In this document: positions 20,433 through 31,435 of the stretch, one piece after another | Position numbering within the stretch: position 1 is the stretch's first letter | Layout: each line of letters starts with the position of its first letter | From: Fistulifera solaris | Taxonomy: Eukaryota > Bacillariophyta > Bacillariophyceae > Naviculales > Stauroneidaceae | NCBI GenBank assembly: GCA_030295235.1 | Contig: AP026135.1 | Location: 316,001 to 380,000, forward strand | Direction of reading: 5' to 3' | DNA length: 64,000 bases | Notes under the pieces: generated by a model | What the model was told of the DNA's origin: nothing | Seen by the model: the letters and a program-made list of their open reading frames with translations, nothing else | Databases searched by the model: none | Position numbers and translations under genes: made by a program

Positions 20433-20873
20433 TCTGTCGATGGCTTTTTGGCTTTTTAAAAATTAATCCTATTATTCTAGAGAGGTCTAGAGAGGTAATA
20501 AATACCTATTCTTCTCCAATTGGTTAACGTCGGGTTGATGTTTTCGAACAAAGACGACATTTGACAGCAGCGTGTGCAGATTTCTTTCTTAGTTAAACGA
20601 AAAAAAGCGGACGACGGAGCGATTGGATGCAGATCTTGCGGTCTGTCAAACGTCAAACGCAACAACGGGTCTGTTGACGTACAGGTACCAAAAGGCGTTA
20701 AATACAGATTTTCTTTTGCTACAGTATTGATATATCTTCTCTTGTTGCCGCCAACGCCATCCGATACACTAAGGTTCATGTATTTTCAAGCAATCCCTTT
20801 TAATCATAACTCCTCATCGCGAAACAAGCATCAGCATATCCAAAGAGGCATCAAAATTCTTATTCCAGGACCC
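20433..20873. promoter_or_regulatory. Divergent promoter spacer, NF-YB / SET gene
   Basis: A 441-bp spacer containing GACGTACAGGTACC at about 20,679-20,692 and a T-rich segment. The 100-codon minus-strand open frame across it has no motif and biased composition, so I do not call it a gene. Confidence 0.4.
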
Positions 20874-23068
20874 ATGACATCTCCTCTTCTTGACCCCCGA
20901 AGCTGAAATAACCGCTTTAGGTGAGAGCAATGACGAGGTGAATAATATTGGCCCATCCGAAAGGAAAAATAACGAAAATTCGAGTGGTTTAGAGGCCACA
21001 GAGAGGAGATCGGGGAGAAAACGAAAAACAAACAATGCAGATCCTGATCCAAAACCAAAGAAACAACCAAAGAAAGAAAAAAGGAGGGGAGGAAGATCTA
21101 AATATGACGTGGATCTGCGCGGAATGCCGAGAAGCCGAGTGCCTCATGCGTCCCGAAGCAGATGAACTACTCGTATGTGAAGGCTCTTGTGTACGCGTGT
21201 TTCATTATCCCTGCGCTGGACTGCTGAAAATGCCCGCGAAGGACGAAACTTATGTGTGTAGAGACTGCACGGAAAAGAGACACGCTTGTTCCATTTGCAA
21301 AGAGTACGGAGTAGATGATGATGATGTTTACAAGTGCTCCAAGCCAAAGTGTGGACTCTTTTCCACGAGTCTTGCCTGAGTATGCACAATGTGGACGTTA
21401 GCTACATTCCAGTAGCCTCGGCTTTCGCGAGCGCGTCGCCTATATCGACTCTCGAAGCCCCGTCCGATCGATCGAAACCGATTTTTACATGCCCTGCCCA
21501 CAACTGTTGGACTTGTACACAATTAGAATTAAAAAAGGAGGAAGAAGATGAAGCAAAAGAAGCTGCTTTACAGAAAGGTGGTAAAACGAAAGGAAAGAAA
21601 AAGAGCAAAGCTCTGCCTGGCTTCTTCTGCAGCAAGAAAGAATCAACGCTCGTTGTGAGTAACATTTGTTCTTCGAGTGGTATTTCTTCTTCTCTTAGGA
21701 CTCACTCTGTTCGTTCACAAACAGCGCTGTCTCGAGTGTCCAATATCATACCACATCAGTTGTATCCCGCTATCGGCAAAGTTTCACGAGCTCGCCACTC
21801 TTTGCCACGAGCACTCTGCACATGCAAAGCTTCCAGAATTGGATTTGGAGAATAGTTTTCAGCAACAGGTTGAAAGCAAGGCAGACAAATATTTGGCACA
21901 AAGTAATGCAATCACAGCAAGTAGGAAGTTGCGGAGTAAGAACAACAATAATCCATGTTTTCCTTTCTCTGGGGAAGATTTATCGAAAGATGAAGAGAAG
22001 ATCTCACATATACTCACACCCGAAACGGACATATCGGGAGTGGACGCTGCTTGTTTGTTCTCGACATTTTGTTTGCCGTGTACAATGCGCGATGAGGTAC
22101 ATTCGAAGCCTCCCCAGTACAAACATGTCCAGTCCCTGCAATACGATCCGAGAAACAAACCACCTCGAATAGCCGACTCAGGTGGCCAGTGCGATTGCTC
22201 CGATAGTTGCGGTGAAAGATGCTACAACCGTTTGGTTTTTACGGAGTGTTTTGGTGACAGCAACAAGAACTCAAAGAGTAATTGTCCGGTAGGAGCCAAC
22301 TGCGGTAACCGTTCGATATCCCAGCGGAAGTTTGTTAAATGTAAACCGCAACGAGAGCAGGGAAAGGGATGGGGTCTTGTGACTCTCGAAAAAATCCGTC
22401 AGGGACAGCTTGTGATCGAGTACGTTGGCGAGGTAATCAGTAAGACCATGAAAGAAAAACGACTTCAAGAATGGGCAATGGAGCACCCGAATGATCCCAA
22501 TTTTTACATTATGGCGTTAAGTCCGGGGTGGTTCATAGACGCTCGAGAAACAGCGAATCTTTCTCGGTTTATCAATCATTCTTGCGATCCCAATTGCATC
22601 ATTCATCCTATCAACGTTGGCGGACAAATGCGGAACGCTATTGTAGCGCTCCGAGAAATCGCACGCGGTGAGTTTCTTAGCTACGATTATCATTTCGACA
22701 CGCAGCAAGGAGATCGATTTGTATGTCGATGCGGAGCCAAGCATTGCCGAGGAACGATGAAGCAAACCGGGGGCAAGGGCGGGAATGGAAAGGAGGTTTT
22801 GAAGAGCGCCAGTGATATATGGGAGGATGCAAAAATTCAATTTGAGAAAGACAAGAAGTTTTTAGAAGACTTTGCTTTTGAAGAAGAAACAAGAAGATTT
22901 GCGGTACGAGAAGTAGTTCCGGGTAGTGAAGGCAAAGACGAGCTCATTGCGAACGGACCGCAGCCGCGTAACCGCAACTCTGTGATTCGCAATGGAATTT
23001 TCCTTTGGCGAAATGCCGTACAAGGATCCCGTTTTGATCAAAGAATCGCTCGGCTTTCACTAAAGTGA
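20874..23068 (+). CDS. PHD/AWS/SET histone-lysine methyltransferase (NSD/ASH1/SET2 class)
   Basis: A nuclear enzyme that should methylate a histone lysine, most likely H3K36 by family. Two cysteine-rich PHD-type fingers start with W-I-C-A-E-C near 21,106 and C-S-I-C-K-E near 21,290. A third segment contains C-L-E-C-P-I-S-Y-H. After a linker come the AWS block (C-D-C-S-D-S-C-G-E-R-C), the SET domain (G-K-G-W-G-L; R-F-I-N-H-S-C-D-P-N-C; S-Y-D-Y-H-F) and post-SET C-R-C-G-A-K-H-C-R-G. The intron is 21,655-21,724. The 5' part is disturbed: one extra C in the C5 run at 20,893-20,897, one extra base in the A/G run near 21,066-21,090, and one missing T at 21,358-21,361 inside C-G-L-F-(F)-H-E-S-C. Corrected length is 707 residues. 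If the first two changes are wrong, translation could start at 21,035 or later. Confidence 0.85.
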
Positions 23069-23160
23069 TGGCTCTCACAATAAATAATTTTAGTCACTAG
23101 AGAAAATTAAACGTGTACTTGATCGTAGCCACAAACAATCATACCCTGATGGGCTGAGAA

Positions 23161-24165
23161 TCAGTCCGAATCGGAATCCAAGCCCAATGCGGCGAATCGA
23201 TTGATAACAGCTGCTGGTTTCTGCGGTTTCTCGACGACTTTCTCGGGACGCGGAACAGGGGCAGTTGTCTTCGTGTCCTCCTTGCCTTTCTTATCCGCAC
23301 CAGTTTGCGCTTCTCGTCTACCTCGTCCAGCCCCGTCATCGCGCCCACTATCCTCGCGACCATTCCGACGACCGTTTGCTCGACCACCGCGACCGCCCGA
23401 ATTATTTTGTTTAATTTCCGCATCACGTCGTGATTGCCAAGTTCCTTCCTCACGTGGTCGTCCACCACCGAAAAGGTTTCCCCTATCCAACCCAGCCGTT
23501 TCTTCGAGTGGCTTCGTTCGGGGCTGTAACTTGAGAGCGGAGCGCTGGCGCGGTGGCTCATCGTCTTTTTCTTGCTTTTGGGGCTGTCGGCGGCCCTTGT
23601 CGTTGTTCGCGTACCGTCCACCACGGAATTTTGAGCCGTCCACCTGTGATTCGTTTCGGTGCGGACGTCCACCGGACAAATTTGCTGTATCGACTTGTAT
23701 GTTTCTTCCGGCAATTTTTCCTCCACCTAGACCTTCGACAACGGCTTTGAGCTGCTCCAACGTTTCCAAATCGACGTATCCGAAACCGCGATGAGGTTTT
23801 TGACTGCCTGCTTCATTGTTGTTGCGATGATTGCGGTAATTATTTACGCGAGAAAGACGAGGATTAGTAACCTTCACCTCCATGTTCAGCATTTCCTTGG
23901 CCAGCTTGGTGACTTCCTCCGCTAGCTTCCCCGGTTCATCCACGCTGTAGGCTAGGTTTCCAATGTATGCCGTGAAAGGAGCAGCTTCCGGCCATTCAAA
24001 TGTTTTCGGAGGCTTGGGAGCGGCGTCCTTGGGGTTTTGGTCGTGTTGCACAAATTCCGCATCCATTTGCCCTAGAGCTTCGTCCTCGGCGACTGTTGAA
24101 ACGTCGTCAGGTCCATCCATGTGGTCTTCATCGTCGGACGAGCAGTGATCTGCCCAGTTCTTCAT
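23161..24165 (-). CDS. eIF4B-like RNA-binding protein (RRM plus RGG/Arg-rich tail)
   Basis: A 334-residue intact frame. After an acidic N terminus comes one RRM: F-T-A-Y-I-G-N-L (RNP2-like), later H-R-G-F-G-Y-V-D-L (RNP1-like), with an Asn-rich loop between. The tail has Arg/Gly-rich blocks, many Asp/Arg repeats and R-S-A-L-K-L-Q-P-R-T, resembling the short L-K-L-x-P-R-T segments of eIF4B. It ends N-R-F-A-A-L-G-L-D-S-D-S-D, a short motif common in translation-factor tails. In eukaryotes eIF4B stimulates eIF4A helicase during mRNA recruitment in the cytosol. The gene is convergent with the SET gene (92 bp between stops). A generic RGG-type RNA-binding protein is the alternative. Confidence 0.78.
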   Translation of the reverse strand: MKNWADHCSSDDEDHMDGPDDVSTVAEDEALGQMDAEFVQHDQNPKDAAPKPPKTFEWPEAAPFTAYIGNLAYSVDEPGKLAEEVTKLAKEMLNMEVKVTNPRLSRVNNYRNHRNNNEAGSQKPHRGFGYVDLETLEQLKAVVEGLGGGKIAGRNIQVDTANLSGGRPHRNESQVDGSKFRGGRYANNDKGRRQPQKQEKDDEPPRQRSALKLQPRTKPLEETAGLDRGNLFGGGRPREEGTWQSRRDAEIKQNNSGGRGGRANGRRNGREDSGRDDGAGRGRREAQTGADKKGKEDTKTTAPVPRPEKVVEKPQKPAAVINRFAALGLDSDSD

Positions 24166-24803
24166 AATTTGAGAAAATTGGGAGTGTGATACCTTTAAAT
24201 TGAAAGTTTAATACCTTAAAAAGCAAGCAGAATGTAGACTATCAATTCTTTCTGATGTGAATATTCCCCTTTTCAATCAAAGCTTGGGATATGTGTTTTG
24301 ATTTTTGATGCAGTTGCAGCAGCGAGGCGAGAGAAGCGAGAGACGCTGCACGGTGATCGGGGACGATGAAGGGATGGCAGGGAAAGGCACACGAGAAAAA
24401 TGAGCGTGTCCGTCACCATCGACGGACGCACTACTAGTAGCCTGCGATCTGCGATCATCGTATCGTATGTACGGCGTCCGTCAATCAGAAGCGCCATTGC
24501 TGACGATGACAGACGGCTTGCGACTTACGGACGGAGAGGTCCTTGCGTCTTTCGACTTTTTCGACTCCTCACAACTTGCTCACAACTAACTCTTGACTGA
24601 GTTGAAATTAGTGACTGCACCGATATGAGCTAGTCACACCCGTATTGTTCACACAATCCGTTTTCACATCCTGACATCGTCACACCCGTTTTTCAACAGT
24701 TTTACACAACAGATTGTTTAAAAATGATGGCTTTAGTATTTAAATAACACGGTGGTTTCTGGTAGACTGAGTTGCGGGCATCAGAAAAGTAAGGGATCCC
24801 ACC
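24166..24803. promoter_or_regulatory. Divergent promoter spacer, eIF4B-like / PIG-A
   Basis: About 640 bases with no gene. It contains several GACGGAC / GTCCGTC inverse copies between 24,405 and 24,540, and two GTCACACCCGT copies near 24,633 and 24,680. Unlike most divergent spacers here it has no GGTACC array. A good initiation context (CCACCATG) ends it. Confidence 0.4.
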
Positions 24804-26198
24804 ATGCCGCGTATTGCTATGGTCTGTGACTTCTTTTATCCTCGTATCGGTGGTGTCGAAAATCACATCTACAGTTTATCGCTAAATTTGATTCGGCTTG
24901 GTCATAAAGTTATCATTATTACCCATGCGTACGGTAATCGTAAGGGCGTACGCTATCTGCCAGGTCCCTTGAAAGTATATTACTGCCCAATACTCCCCAT
25001 GACGGACCAGGATGCCATGCCCACATTTATCGCGACGTTTCCTCTACTGCGACACATTTTTATCCGCGAACGCATCGATATTGTTCACGCACATCAAGCA
25101 ACTAGCACAATGGCAAACGAAAGCATTGTTTATGCAGCAGCATTACGAATTGCTAGTGTCTACACCGATCACTCTTTATTTGGATTTGATGATTTGGCTT
25201 CCACCATATTGAATCGAGTGTTACAAACAACGCTCTCGACGGTAGATGCCGCGATCGGCGTTTCTCATGTCTGCCACGACAATTTGATTCTACGTGCTCG
25301 ACTAGACCCGAATCGTGTTTTCGTCATTCCCAACGCCGTCGATCCCTCCAAATTCTCACCCGATCCTTCCCAACGGCGACGTGACCGGTACGTTTAACGT
25401 GACAGTGCTTATCAATAAAACGGTATCTTTTCGCTGCTCACACTTACCATAAACCTTCTATATACAAAGAGTTACTATAGTCGTTATCTCGAGACTGGTG
25501 TATCGAAAAGGCATCGATTTGCTGGTAGGGATCATTCCCAAGGTGTGTAGCGAGTTGAAACATGTTCATTTTCTGGTGGGCGGTGACGGTCCCAAATTGC
25601 TTGATTTACAAGAAATGGTGGAACGCGATCGTCTTCAGGACCGAGTAGAGTTTTTGGGATCCGTCCCGCACGCAAATGTTCGCAATGTCTTGGTGCGGGG
25701 AGACATCTTTTGAACTGCTCCTTGACGGAATCCTTTTGTATCGCTATTTTAGAGGCCGCTTGCTGCGGTTTACTGGTGGTCTCCACCAATGTGGGAGGAG
25801 TCCCAGAAGTTTTACCGGACGATATGATCATGTTGTCGGATCCAACAGTAGAAAGCATGGTGACTTGTGTTCGAGAGGCGGTACAAGCGGATCGGACCGA
25901 TGCCGTGGCACACATTCAACATCAAAGAATACGGGACGTTTATACCTGGGAACGAGTGGCCGAAGAAACAATTTTGGTCTATAAGAAGGTTCTTTGCCAA
26001 CACCGACGAGGATTTTTGGAACGCATGAGCTGTTACCAGTCACTGAATGGTATTACTGGCTTTGTTGTATGTTGTCTTGCGTTAATCGTCGAAATATGGG
26101 TTCGAATCGTCGAATGGTGGCAGCCTATTCACCAAATCGACAGGGTCCCTGATTTAAGTACACGAGTACAAAGCAATGGAGTTCAGCATTTGAATTAA
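24804..26198 (+). CDS. PIG-A / GPI3, GlcNAc-PI synthesis glycosyltransferase
   Basis: The catalytic subunit of the ER complex that adds GlcNAc to phosphatidylinositol, the first step of GPI-anchor synthesis. Exons are 24,804-25,387 and 25,470-26,198; the intron starts GTACG and ends CAAAG. The protein opens with M-V-C-D-F-F-Y-P-R-I-G-G-V-E-N-H-I-Y and has V-S-R-L-V-Y-R-K-G-I-D-L after the junction. The GT4 donor motif is E-S-F-C-I-A-I-L-E-A (EX7E type), then S-T-N-V-G-G-V-P-E. A C-terminal hydrophobic helix lies in G-F-V-V-C-C-L-A-L-I-V. The start context CCACC-ATG is strong. One T is missing in the T4 run at 25,708-25,711, between G-D-I-F and (L)-N-C-S-L-T-E-S. Restored length is 437 residues, about family size. 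Confidence 0.9.
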
Positions 26199-26253
26199 AT
26201 ATGGTAAAAAATGATGTTTGCTACCATTTAAAATCCTTAGTTCATTTGGTGTT

Positions 26254-27050
26254 TTATTCATAAACCCAAGCATCGATGGTCTTGGCCCAGTCGTTGACAC
26301 CTTCGGGGAACCACATTTTGAGTTCATGTTCCGCACCTTCGGGCGAATCACTACCGTGACAAATGTTACGACCCAGATCGATGGAGTAGTCTCCGCGAAT
26401 GCTACCAGGCTTGGATGCCAATGGTTGGGTCTCTCCAAGCATTTGACGACCTTGTCGGATCACGTCCAAACCTTCCCAGCACATGCAGACAATTGGACCC
26501 GAACTGAAAAATTCGACGAGGCCGGGGAAAAAAGGCTTCTTGGACAAGTCCTTGTAGTGAGTCTCGGCCATCTCTTTAGTGGGCCAGACCATTTTTAAGC
26601 CGACGAGTTTGTATCCTTTTTATGATGTGAGTGTGGGCGTGAAGGTTTATGAAACTTCTACCTTAAAAAACTTACCGCGAGTCTCGAAGCGAGCAATAAT
26701 GGCTCCGACCAATCCTCGTTGCACAGCATCCGGTTTGCAGGCAATGAATGTTCTTTCTTGGTTGGTGCCGGGCACTCCGTAAACAGGAATCGTCTCGGCA
26801 CAGTTTGTAAAAGCGAGCCCGATAGTAGAGGTTGCTACTACTAAACCAGTAGCCATCGTCAATGAAACTTTGGGCACCGCCAAGCGAGCTGTAACCGTCT
26901 GATTTGATGAGATGTGTGTGAGGCGGACTTTCGTTTGAAATGACCAGGTGAAATCCGACCAAGAGAGTCACGTACCGACACGGATCGGATGGAGTTGGGA
27001 GTGATTCTGGAACGAGCCGTGGATAGTCGGGAAGCAGCGCGGGAAAACAT
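26254..27050 (-). CDS. Nucleoside diphosphate kinase, mitochondrial type
   Basis: It moves the gamma phosphate of ATP to other NDPs. Three exons (27,050-26,976; 26,898-26,676; 26,615-26,254) give 219 residues in frame. The N terminus [15 protein letters not shown] is a classic Arg/Ser mitochondrial presequence. It is followed by a hydrophobic segment ([14 protein letters not shown]), as in plant organellar NDPKs anchored in the inner membrane space. The kinase core starts [14 protein letters not shown]. The active-site block is [12 protein letters not shown], whose His is phosphorylated. All splice sites are GT-AG. It is divergent from COG7. Confidence 0.93.
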
Positions 27051-27427
27051 GTTAAATGGTTCAATTAAGTCGAGGGAATAGATAATAGATAGATTCGAGG
27101 TCTCACAACAGCGAAATAATGAAATGATCGCCAATTTTCGTTTTGGTTCAAAAGATCGGAAGTGATGGAAGGCGGAAAATCGTCATCAATTTACGTCATC
27201 AATGGGTCAGTCCTCGGCCTGTTTATGACTGTGACCATATCGTACTTTCAATATACCAGTACGACGTGCAGATGTACGTAATATAAGCGAGCGTCCGTCG
27301 TCCGCAGCATAAGCTTTATCTCTAAGTTTGGCGGCTGAAGCGATCTACTAACATGAAACGTTTTACGAGTATTTATTCGTTGCATATCCCGAAGTATTTC
27401 CTGTTGTTAAATACAACGATTTAACAA
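27051..27427. promoter_or_regulatory. Divergent promoter spacer, NDK / COG7
   Basis: About 380 bases. It contains a direct repeat CGTCATCAAT at 27,181 and 27,194, the second copy overlapping an ACGTCA element, and ATACCAGTACGACGTG near 27,254. Such ACGTCA boxes match the CO2/cAMP-responsive elements described in Phaeodactylum, but one box is weak evidence. Confidence 0.4.
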
Positions 27428-30033
27428 ATGGCTGTTTCTAAAGACGATCAACTAAAGGATTTACTCAATTCGGATCAGTTTTCGATCGCGGCTTACCTGA
27501 ATCTCGCGTTATATGACGAGGATGACCAACAGCAGCGCATGGCCGAATTAGCGTTACAGCTGCAAATGCAGACGCAGTCGTGCCATGAAGAAATTGGCAA
27601 AATAGGAGCGGAGCTGCAAGCTATTCTTCCTCGATGCTCAGCTGATATAGGCAGAGTGGGAGTCGGTTTAGAAGGATTGCGGATCGACGCTGCTTCGTTA
27701 TTAGAAAGTACCACAATGGAAACATCCGAAGGCGTTTCGTCATCTCTCGAAACTCTAGGCATTCTGCACGCTCTTGAGGCAAATTTGCAGAGAAGCAAAG
27801 AAATCTTGACGGCTGCAGCTACGTGGGATGCTACTTTGTCGTCTATTGCGCCACTATTAGCGCAGCAAAACATCTCCGAAGCTGTCAATGCGTTAGCGCA
27901 ACTGGAGAATGGCGAGCGGGCCCTGCGTGGAATGCCAAATCCAGAAGAACGCGAAGAAGCAATTGCCAAAGTAAGACAGCAAGTTTCAACAATGTTACAG
28001 CCCCAATTGAAGCACGCCTTGGCAAATATGAGTACCCGCTTGGCTCCCTTGCAACAGTGTGTTACTCTTTACTCCAAACTAAATAAAATGGATGCACTGA
28101 AAGAAGAATACATTAAGAACCGCCCTTCGGGTCTCCATAAGTCGTGGTTTGACTTTAAGATGGCGTACGATGAGCAAGATACCGATAAAGTAGCCTCTGA
28201 GTTTACGACTTGGCTTCCTGCTTGGTATGAGAATGTGCTTTCATTTATGTCTGAGGAGAGACGACAAAGCACGACCATTTTCGGGACCGCTTTGGTACCG
28301 GGGACTCTTGTGAAAGTACTTTGGGAATGCTTCCGTCCACTCTTAAGCTCATTTCAGAGTCGCTTAGAGAATATCTATTCTTCTGATCCAGCAAGGCCCA
28401 ACAAAGGTTCCTTTGACTCAATTTGCACTCTGTACGAGTCCACACTACAATTTCTATCCCTTGTCTACGAGTCAGTTGCAAATTGCTGGATAGACATTAC
28501 GGAATCCGGAGTTGTTCCGGAGGATGATGCCTTAAACCTTTATCGCGACCTTTCACACATCTTCATCCAAGTTCTGGCGCCGTTTTCAGCGTACCAGAAG
28601 AATCTTTCAATTTTGGAAGCACAATACATGGCCGGACATACTGAACCTGTTGCGAAACAGATTCAACAAGCTGTGATGACGGTGTCTTCATCGGACTTTG
28701 AATCGTTACAGCATGCGACCTACAACTTGCAAAACATGGCCCATTTCATCTTTCCGCTGGCGGAAGGATCGTTAGGACGATTTGAGTTACTGAATGCGGG
28801 TTACGGACCGACGAAGGCATTGTCTACAATTGATCATGTACTTAGTATCCACGCGGATGAATTGACTATGGCTGTAAAGTCACTCTCAGCTGCTATGGCC
28901 GCCGACGAAAAGCAGCTAGTCACATCGTTTGACGATTCCCATGTTTTGTGCACTCTGGGCGTTTTGAAAGTAGCGGGTACATTCCGAAGAAATTTGAAGG
29001 CTTTGGAAAGAAGACGTGCGATCGGTTGCGACTACTGAGAGAGCGCATCGAAACGCATGGCTCACGCGTAAAGGGTATCGAAGATACAGCGGGATCTTTG
29101 TCGAGCAAAAAAGCTTTCACTTTGCCTGATTCGCTGTCTCTCGTTGAAATTGACTCAATTGTGACGAAAGCTGTGTGCGGCAAAATTGAAGGTTTAACGA
29201 CTGCCGCAACTGCTCTACAAAGACTCATCGATGCGGAAGATAACGCAGGACGACTTTTCGTTGAAGCAGATGAGGCAACTCAAAGATTGATGAAAAGCTG
29301 CCAGCTCTTTATTCACGATGTGTGCTCCTCTATCCCGAGACAATATATTGTTGAAATGTCGTCCATGTCAAGTTGGCGCGAAGGATCGGAAAGCGCCACC
29401 GATACTTCGTACGGCATTCTCCCGCAACCGTACATCAACCACATCGGGGAACATTTGCTGGCGTTGGTGCAAGCTTTAGAGCCGTTTACATCCGACAGGG
29501 AAGCACTGTCACTGGCTAACGATGCCATGCTAGGCTTGCGGGATATTGCTCTGGAACCATGGCGGGACTTCGTTCTCGGCGCTGGGTATTCGGTGGAATC
29601 ATCGACGTCATCCTGGTCTCCCGGTAGTAACGTAATCGAAGAAATTATGGAAGGAACCTGTTTCATTGGACTGACACTGGGTGGCTCCCCGATTGACGAC
29701 GACGTGGAAGCGGGAAGTGACGACCTGACTAGCGAAGAAGCTCTCAAAACAGCATTTTGTGACTCCTGGCTTGACGTGGTAGGACTTTCAGTTACAGGCC
29801 GCTTATTGGACCGTATCGTGCACATCCCATCCTTGTCCTCAAAAGGTTGTGATCACCTCAGCGCAGACCTTAATTATTTGGTGAATGTTTTCTCGGCTCT
29901 CGGGATCACGGGACACCCGCATCCTCTGTTGGGTCATATATCTGTAGTGGCCGCACTGGATGGCACCTCACTAAGTGAACAGATCCAGGCGAGAGATCGC
30001 TCTGATGCAGTGGGGGTTTCTTATATGTATTAG
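27428..30033 (+). CDS. Conserved oligomeric Golgi complex subunit 7
   Basis: COG7 belongs to lobe B of the tethering complex that keeps Golgi enzymes in place by retrograde vesicle capture. The N terminus has the expected short motif F-S-I-A-A-Y-L-N-L-A-L, then a long helical, coiled-coil region. The C-terminal half has I-N-H-I-G-E-H-L-L-A-L and L-S-A-D-L-N-Y-L-V-N-V-F-S-A-L-G-I, which correspond to conserved COG7 segments. The frame changes near 29,007-29,009, where an A3 run should be A4 (L-E-K-K-T-C). With it the length is 868 residues. An unusually short 41-nt intron from GTAGCG near 28,970 to 29,010 would also restore frame. No intron is otherwise needed. Likely functional. Confidence 0.82.
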
Positions 30034-30115
30034 AGATGCATGTAGCTAAGCTGAGAGGAATATTTTAAATCAAAAAGCTTTCTTTACAACATGTGCTCTT
30101 TCCTCTACTTATTCT

Positions 30116-30487
30116 TCACAGATCTCTCCAGGAAAGCCTTGAAGCGATTAACATCGTCATCTGTAAATCGTCCTCAATTGCACGACAGTAAGCTTCAAAA
30201 CTGCTTTTCACAGCGTGGCAAAATGTGTAACCCTCATCTTCACCGTCGCTCAAATCTGGAAAATCACAACTCGAATACGCCATATCGGGCTCGGGCTGCT
30301 TCGTGAGCCGACCTGGTTTTATGGTCTTCTCTGACTCGAACCTGGTATGATACCGGTGCGTGGCACATCCCATATCTAACTGCACGTAATGGCCTGCATC
30401 ATCCCATTTGACAATAAATCTATAATAGCAAAGATGTTCTCTATCAGAAGGCTTCGTTGTCTGTCTTTTGCGTTTCGGATTTTCCAT
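30116..30487 (-). CDS. Unknown small protein, start uncertain
   Basis: The open frame runs to 30,116 and has its first ATG at 30,487 (M-E-N-P-K-R-K-R), giving 123 residues. The same frame stays open upstream through about 30,660 without an ATG, reading a plausible basic helical segment, so a 5' exon or a missing base may exist. I recognise no family. The N terminus is basic (K-R-K-R), and the middle holds an aromatic-rich region (C-Y-Y-R-F-I-V-K-W-D-D). The end has an acidic patch and F-C-H-A-V. It is convergent with COG7 (83 bp between stops). It may be real, but evidence is only length and composition. Confidence 0.45.
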   Translation of the reverse strand: MENPKRKRQTTKPSDREHLCYYRFIVKWDDAGHYVQLDMGCATHRYHTRFESEKTIKPGRLTKQPEPDMAYSSCDFPDLSDGEDEGYTFCHAVKSSFEAYCRAIEDDLQMTMLIASRLSWRDL

Positions 30488-31435
30488 GGAAATGCGTTCG
30501 GCTTCTTCAACATTGAAAGATTCCCCCTTTTCCGTTATTGCTTCCGCTGCAAATAATATCTTGACCACTCTGGAATGCAGTCGTTTGCATATCTTTTCGT
30601 AAAATTTCAAAGATGGATTGATTGTGACCCGAAAGCTTTTTTGTCTGCTTGGCCGATAGGGGGTGGGTATAATTTGGGGTCAAAGTAAAGCTTTCATGAA
30701 CGAGTGTTTATAATAATACTCCCAGTGAACGAATTTATATCCGGCACCACTTAGAACTCTGGATATAGTGGTTGATCGTCGGTTATTCTTCTTGGACAAC
30801 AAAAAGGCAACGGGGCCGTCCAGCATGGATCATCGCCGGATGTGGCTTGAATAGAAAATTCAGCGATGTTCTCGTCTATTGTTGTGTTCATCTCAATGCT
30901 TTCCTCTGAGTGCATACAGGTCGGTGCCACAAGAGCAACAAGGAAAGACTTTATTATTTGATCCGTGTAATTTATCAGAAAGTATTTGTGATGAGGCATC
31001 AAAAGGGGACGCGCTTCTGTTGTCTGTTGCCGTCATTTTTCCAGCCCCACCTTTATTTCATTCCCGTTTCCCGTGCGTTCTTATGTGCGGTACGGTACGT
31101 CTAACCGTCTTTCGTCGTCCTTCACTACAGCTACCCTTCACCTTTAAACGGGTGTTCCATCCTTCACGTGTAAGACGAACGTAAAGCGACCGTACTGCAA
31201 GGTGCGGGAAAAAGTGTACACTCACGTAGGCCCCCGTAGAGTAATGTACCAAGCAGTTGCGTTCCCGTGTCTCCCTGGTAACGACAGTTTTTTCATGACA
31301 ACAAGCAAAATCCGATGATGCTGATTCATTTCGCAACCAACGGCTTTATCAATAAAAGAGAAATATGAAACATTAAACAAGACGGGTAGAGTATCAGTGG
31401 AAGTAGCAAAGGCCAAAGGTCGACCAAAATAGAGG
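30488..31435. promoter_or_regulatory. Long divergent spacer upstream of the SAC-domain gene
   Basis: About 950 bases. The first 170 may still be coding for the unknown minus-strand gene. Beyond that I see only short motif-free frames on both strands. GTGCGGTACGGTACGTC at about 31,084-31,100 is the GTACC-type array of this spacer. No RNA gene or repeat was found. Confidence 0.4.

Noticed and set aside
20477-20779. 100-codon minus-strand frame between NF-YB and the SET gene
   Set aside because: No domain and no splice support; it lies in the divergent promoter spacer.
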